Shown here: one piece after another, positions 5,308 through 6,444 of the stretch
Numbering within the stretch: position 1 is the first letter of the stretch
Layout: each line of letters starts with the position of its first letter
Assembly: GCA_030634505.1 (NCBI GenBank)
Contig: DAOWAQ010000118.1
Location: 1-6,444, forward strand
Length of the DNA: 6,444 nucleotides
From: Calditrichia bacterium
GTDB lineage: Bacteria; Calditrichota; Calditrichia; JAJRVZ01
Reading direction: 5' to 3'
Notes under the pieces: model-generated
Seen by the model: only the letters and a program-made list of their open reading frames with translations
Told to the model about the DNA's origin: nothing
Database searches by the model: none
Made by a program: the position numbers and the translations under genes

Positions 5308-6435
5308 ATGGAAGAATTTATAAAATTATTTCAACAGTCCGGATTTGCCCATATGAATATTGGTAATTGGATAATGTATGCCATCTCCGGTATGCTGGTG
5401 TTTCTAGCAATAAAAAAAGAATATGAACCATTACTTCTTATTCCAATAGGTTTTGGTATTGTATTGGCTAATTTTCCATTAGCAGAAATGGGTAGTTATG
5501 GAAACGGAATTATTGCCCTTATATATGAAGGTGGTATAAAAACAGAATTGCTGCCGCCCATTATTTTTCTCGGAGTAGGTGTTTTGACCGATTTTCGGCC
5601 TTTGTTATCCAGACCTATTACCTTTTTATTAGGCGCTGCAGCCCAATTAGGAATATTTATAGCGGCTTTCGGGGCTGCATATTTTTTGGGGTTTTCTGCG
5701 AAAGAGGCGGCAAGTATTGGTATAATTGGTGGAGCAGATGGACCGACATCAATATTTCTTTCGAGTCAATTAGCACCACATTTATTAGGTCCTGTGGCGC
5801 TTGCAGCTTACAGTTATATGTCACTTGTCCCAATTATTCAGCCACCAATTTTGAGATTGTTGACAACTAAAAAGGAAAGAAGAATAAAAATATCAAAAGA
5901 TATACCTGTTTCAAAAGTTGCTGTGATTTTATTTCCAATTGTCACCGGCGCTCTTGCTTCGTTGGCGGTGCCTTCAAGTGCACCTTTGATTGGAATGCTG
6001 ATGTTTGGTAACCTGATTCGTGAAAGCGGTGTTACTGATAGATTGCGAAAAACAGCCGGTGGTTCTTTAATAGACATTGTAACAATATTTTTGGGAATTA
6101 CAGTTGGCGCCACTATGGAAGGTAAGAACTTTTTGACTTTTCAAACATTGATGATACTGGGATTAGGAGCAATTGCATTCGCATTCAGTACAGCAGGTGG
6201 AATTTTATTTGCAAAATTTATAAATCTGTTTTTGCCCCATGCAAAAAAAATTAATCCATGTATCGGTGCTGCAGGAGTATCCGCAGTACCAATGGCTGCT
6301 CGAGTTGTGCAAAAATTTGTTTCTGATGAAACTGATGGGGAAGTGAATCCTCTGATGGCTGCTATGGGGCCCAATGTTGCGGGTGTTATTGGTTCAGCTG
6401 TGGCGGCAGGAGTGTTTTTGACTTTGCTTTCTTAA
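5308..6435 (+). CDS. oadB: Sodium-pumping decarboxylase beta subunit (OadB/GcdB/MmdB family)
   Basis: A 375-residue polytopic membrane protein. It decarboxylates carboxybiotin of the alpha subunit and uses the energy to export Na+. Many hydrophobic helices are visible, at about 21-55, 82-128, 157-183, 203-232, 253-269, 276-310 and 350-374. Known functional positions of the family are present: 'GGADGPTSIF' (141-150) with Asp144, Tyr170 in 'YSYMSLVPIIQPP', and 'NPCIGAAGVSAVPMAAR' with N316, G320, S325 and R332. The spacing agrees with Asp203, Tyr229, Asn373, Gly377, Ser382 and Arg389 of Klebsiella OadB. The length fits the shorter GcdB-type members. It starts 11 bases after oadA, so it belongs to the same operon. 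Family sequences alone do not tell oxaloacetate from glutaconyl-CoA or methylmalonyl-CoA pumps. The oxaloacetate assignment comes from the carboxyltransferase type of the alpha subunit. The window ends 9 bases after the stop, so no terminator can be judged. Confidence 0.94.
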   Translation: MEEFIKLFQQSGFAHMNIGNWIMYAISGMLVFLAIKKEYEPLLLIPIGFGIVLANFPLAEMGSYGNGIIALIYEGGIKTELLPPIIFLGVGVLTDFRPLLSRPITFLLGAAAQLGIFIAAFGAAYFLGFSAKEAASIGIIGGADGPTSIFLSSQLAPHLLGPVALAAYSYMSLVPIIQPPILRLLTTKKERRIKISKDIPVSKVAVILFPIVTGALASLAVPSSAPLIGMLMFGNLIRESGVTDRLRKTAGGSLIDIVTIFLGITVGATMEGKNFLTFQTLMILGLGAIAFAFSTAGGILFAKFINLFLPHAKKINPCIGAAGVSAVPMAARVVQKFVSDETDGEVNPLMAAMGPNVAGVIGSAVAAGVFLTLLS

Positions 6436-6444
6436 TAAACTAGA

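Noticed and set aside
5838..6374. Minus-strand reading frames opposite oadB
   Set aside because: They are shadows of a strongly conserved membrane protein gene with intact functional residues and show no independent motifs. The same holds for 4600-4785 opposite oadA.

Overview
All genes in this A/T-rich window lie on the + strand. The best clue to the host is the C-terminal segment encoded at about 778-1050. It has a 'QNFPNPFNPNT' start, a 'YNLLGQKV' strand, 'WDGKNDAGENVASGMYVFRL' and a basic-hydrophobic end. This is the type IX secretion (Por) sorting / FlgD-Ig-like tail common in the FCB group: Ignavibacteria, Calditrichota, Marinimicrobia and relatives of Bacteroidota. I infer an anaerobic or facultative member of that group and cannot resolve the phylum further.

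Left part (1-2151): envelope genes. Bases 1-1053 are one open frame from the window edge to a type IX sorting tail, broken by a single TAA at 352-354 with the same frame and the same kind of protein on both sides. It is therefore most likely a secreted or surface protein gene with a nonsense mutation (or a base-call error). Next comes a CsgG-like / TolB-N-like periplasmic protein (1096-1752) with a signal peptide, a late hydrophobic segment and a Pro-rich tail. After it is a small membrane-anchored or exported protein of unknown function (1822-2151).

Right part (2215-6435): a biotin-dependent, sodium-pumping decarboxylase locus. A biotin-protein-ligase-like gene (2215-3147) is followed, after a 110-base spacer with a possible promoter, by a tight gene set: OadG-like gamma (3258-3470), OadA-like alpha with its own biotinyl domain (3467-5296, overlapping gamma by 4 bases) and OadB/GcdB-like beta (5308-6435). 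The expected combined function is oxaloacetate to pyruvate plus CO2, coupled to Na+ export. The carboxyl group passes from the carboxyltransferase domain of alpha to biotin on Lys575, then to the membrane subunit beta. The neighbouring ligase is a natural candidate to attach that biotin.

The most unusual points are the in-frame stop in the secreted-protein gene, the altered adenylate-binding loop of the ligase (GSNFHGYRNREW in place of the usual GRGRRGR-K-W), and the altered biotin-acceptor motif of OadA (AMKA in place of AMKM). The last two may form a matched enzyme-substrate pair. I see no RNA gene, CRISPR array, insertion sequence or defence system.
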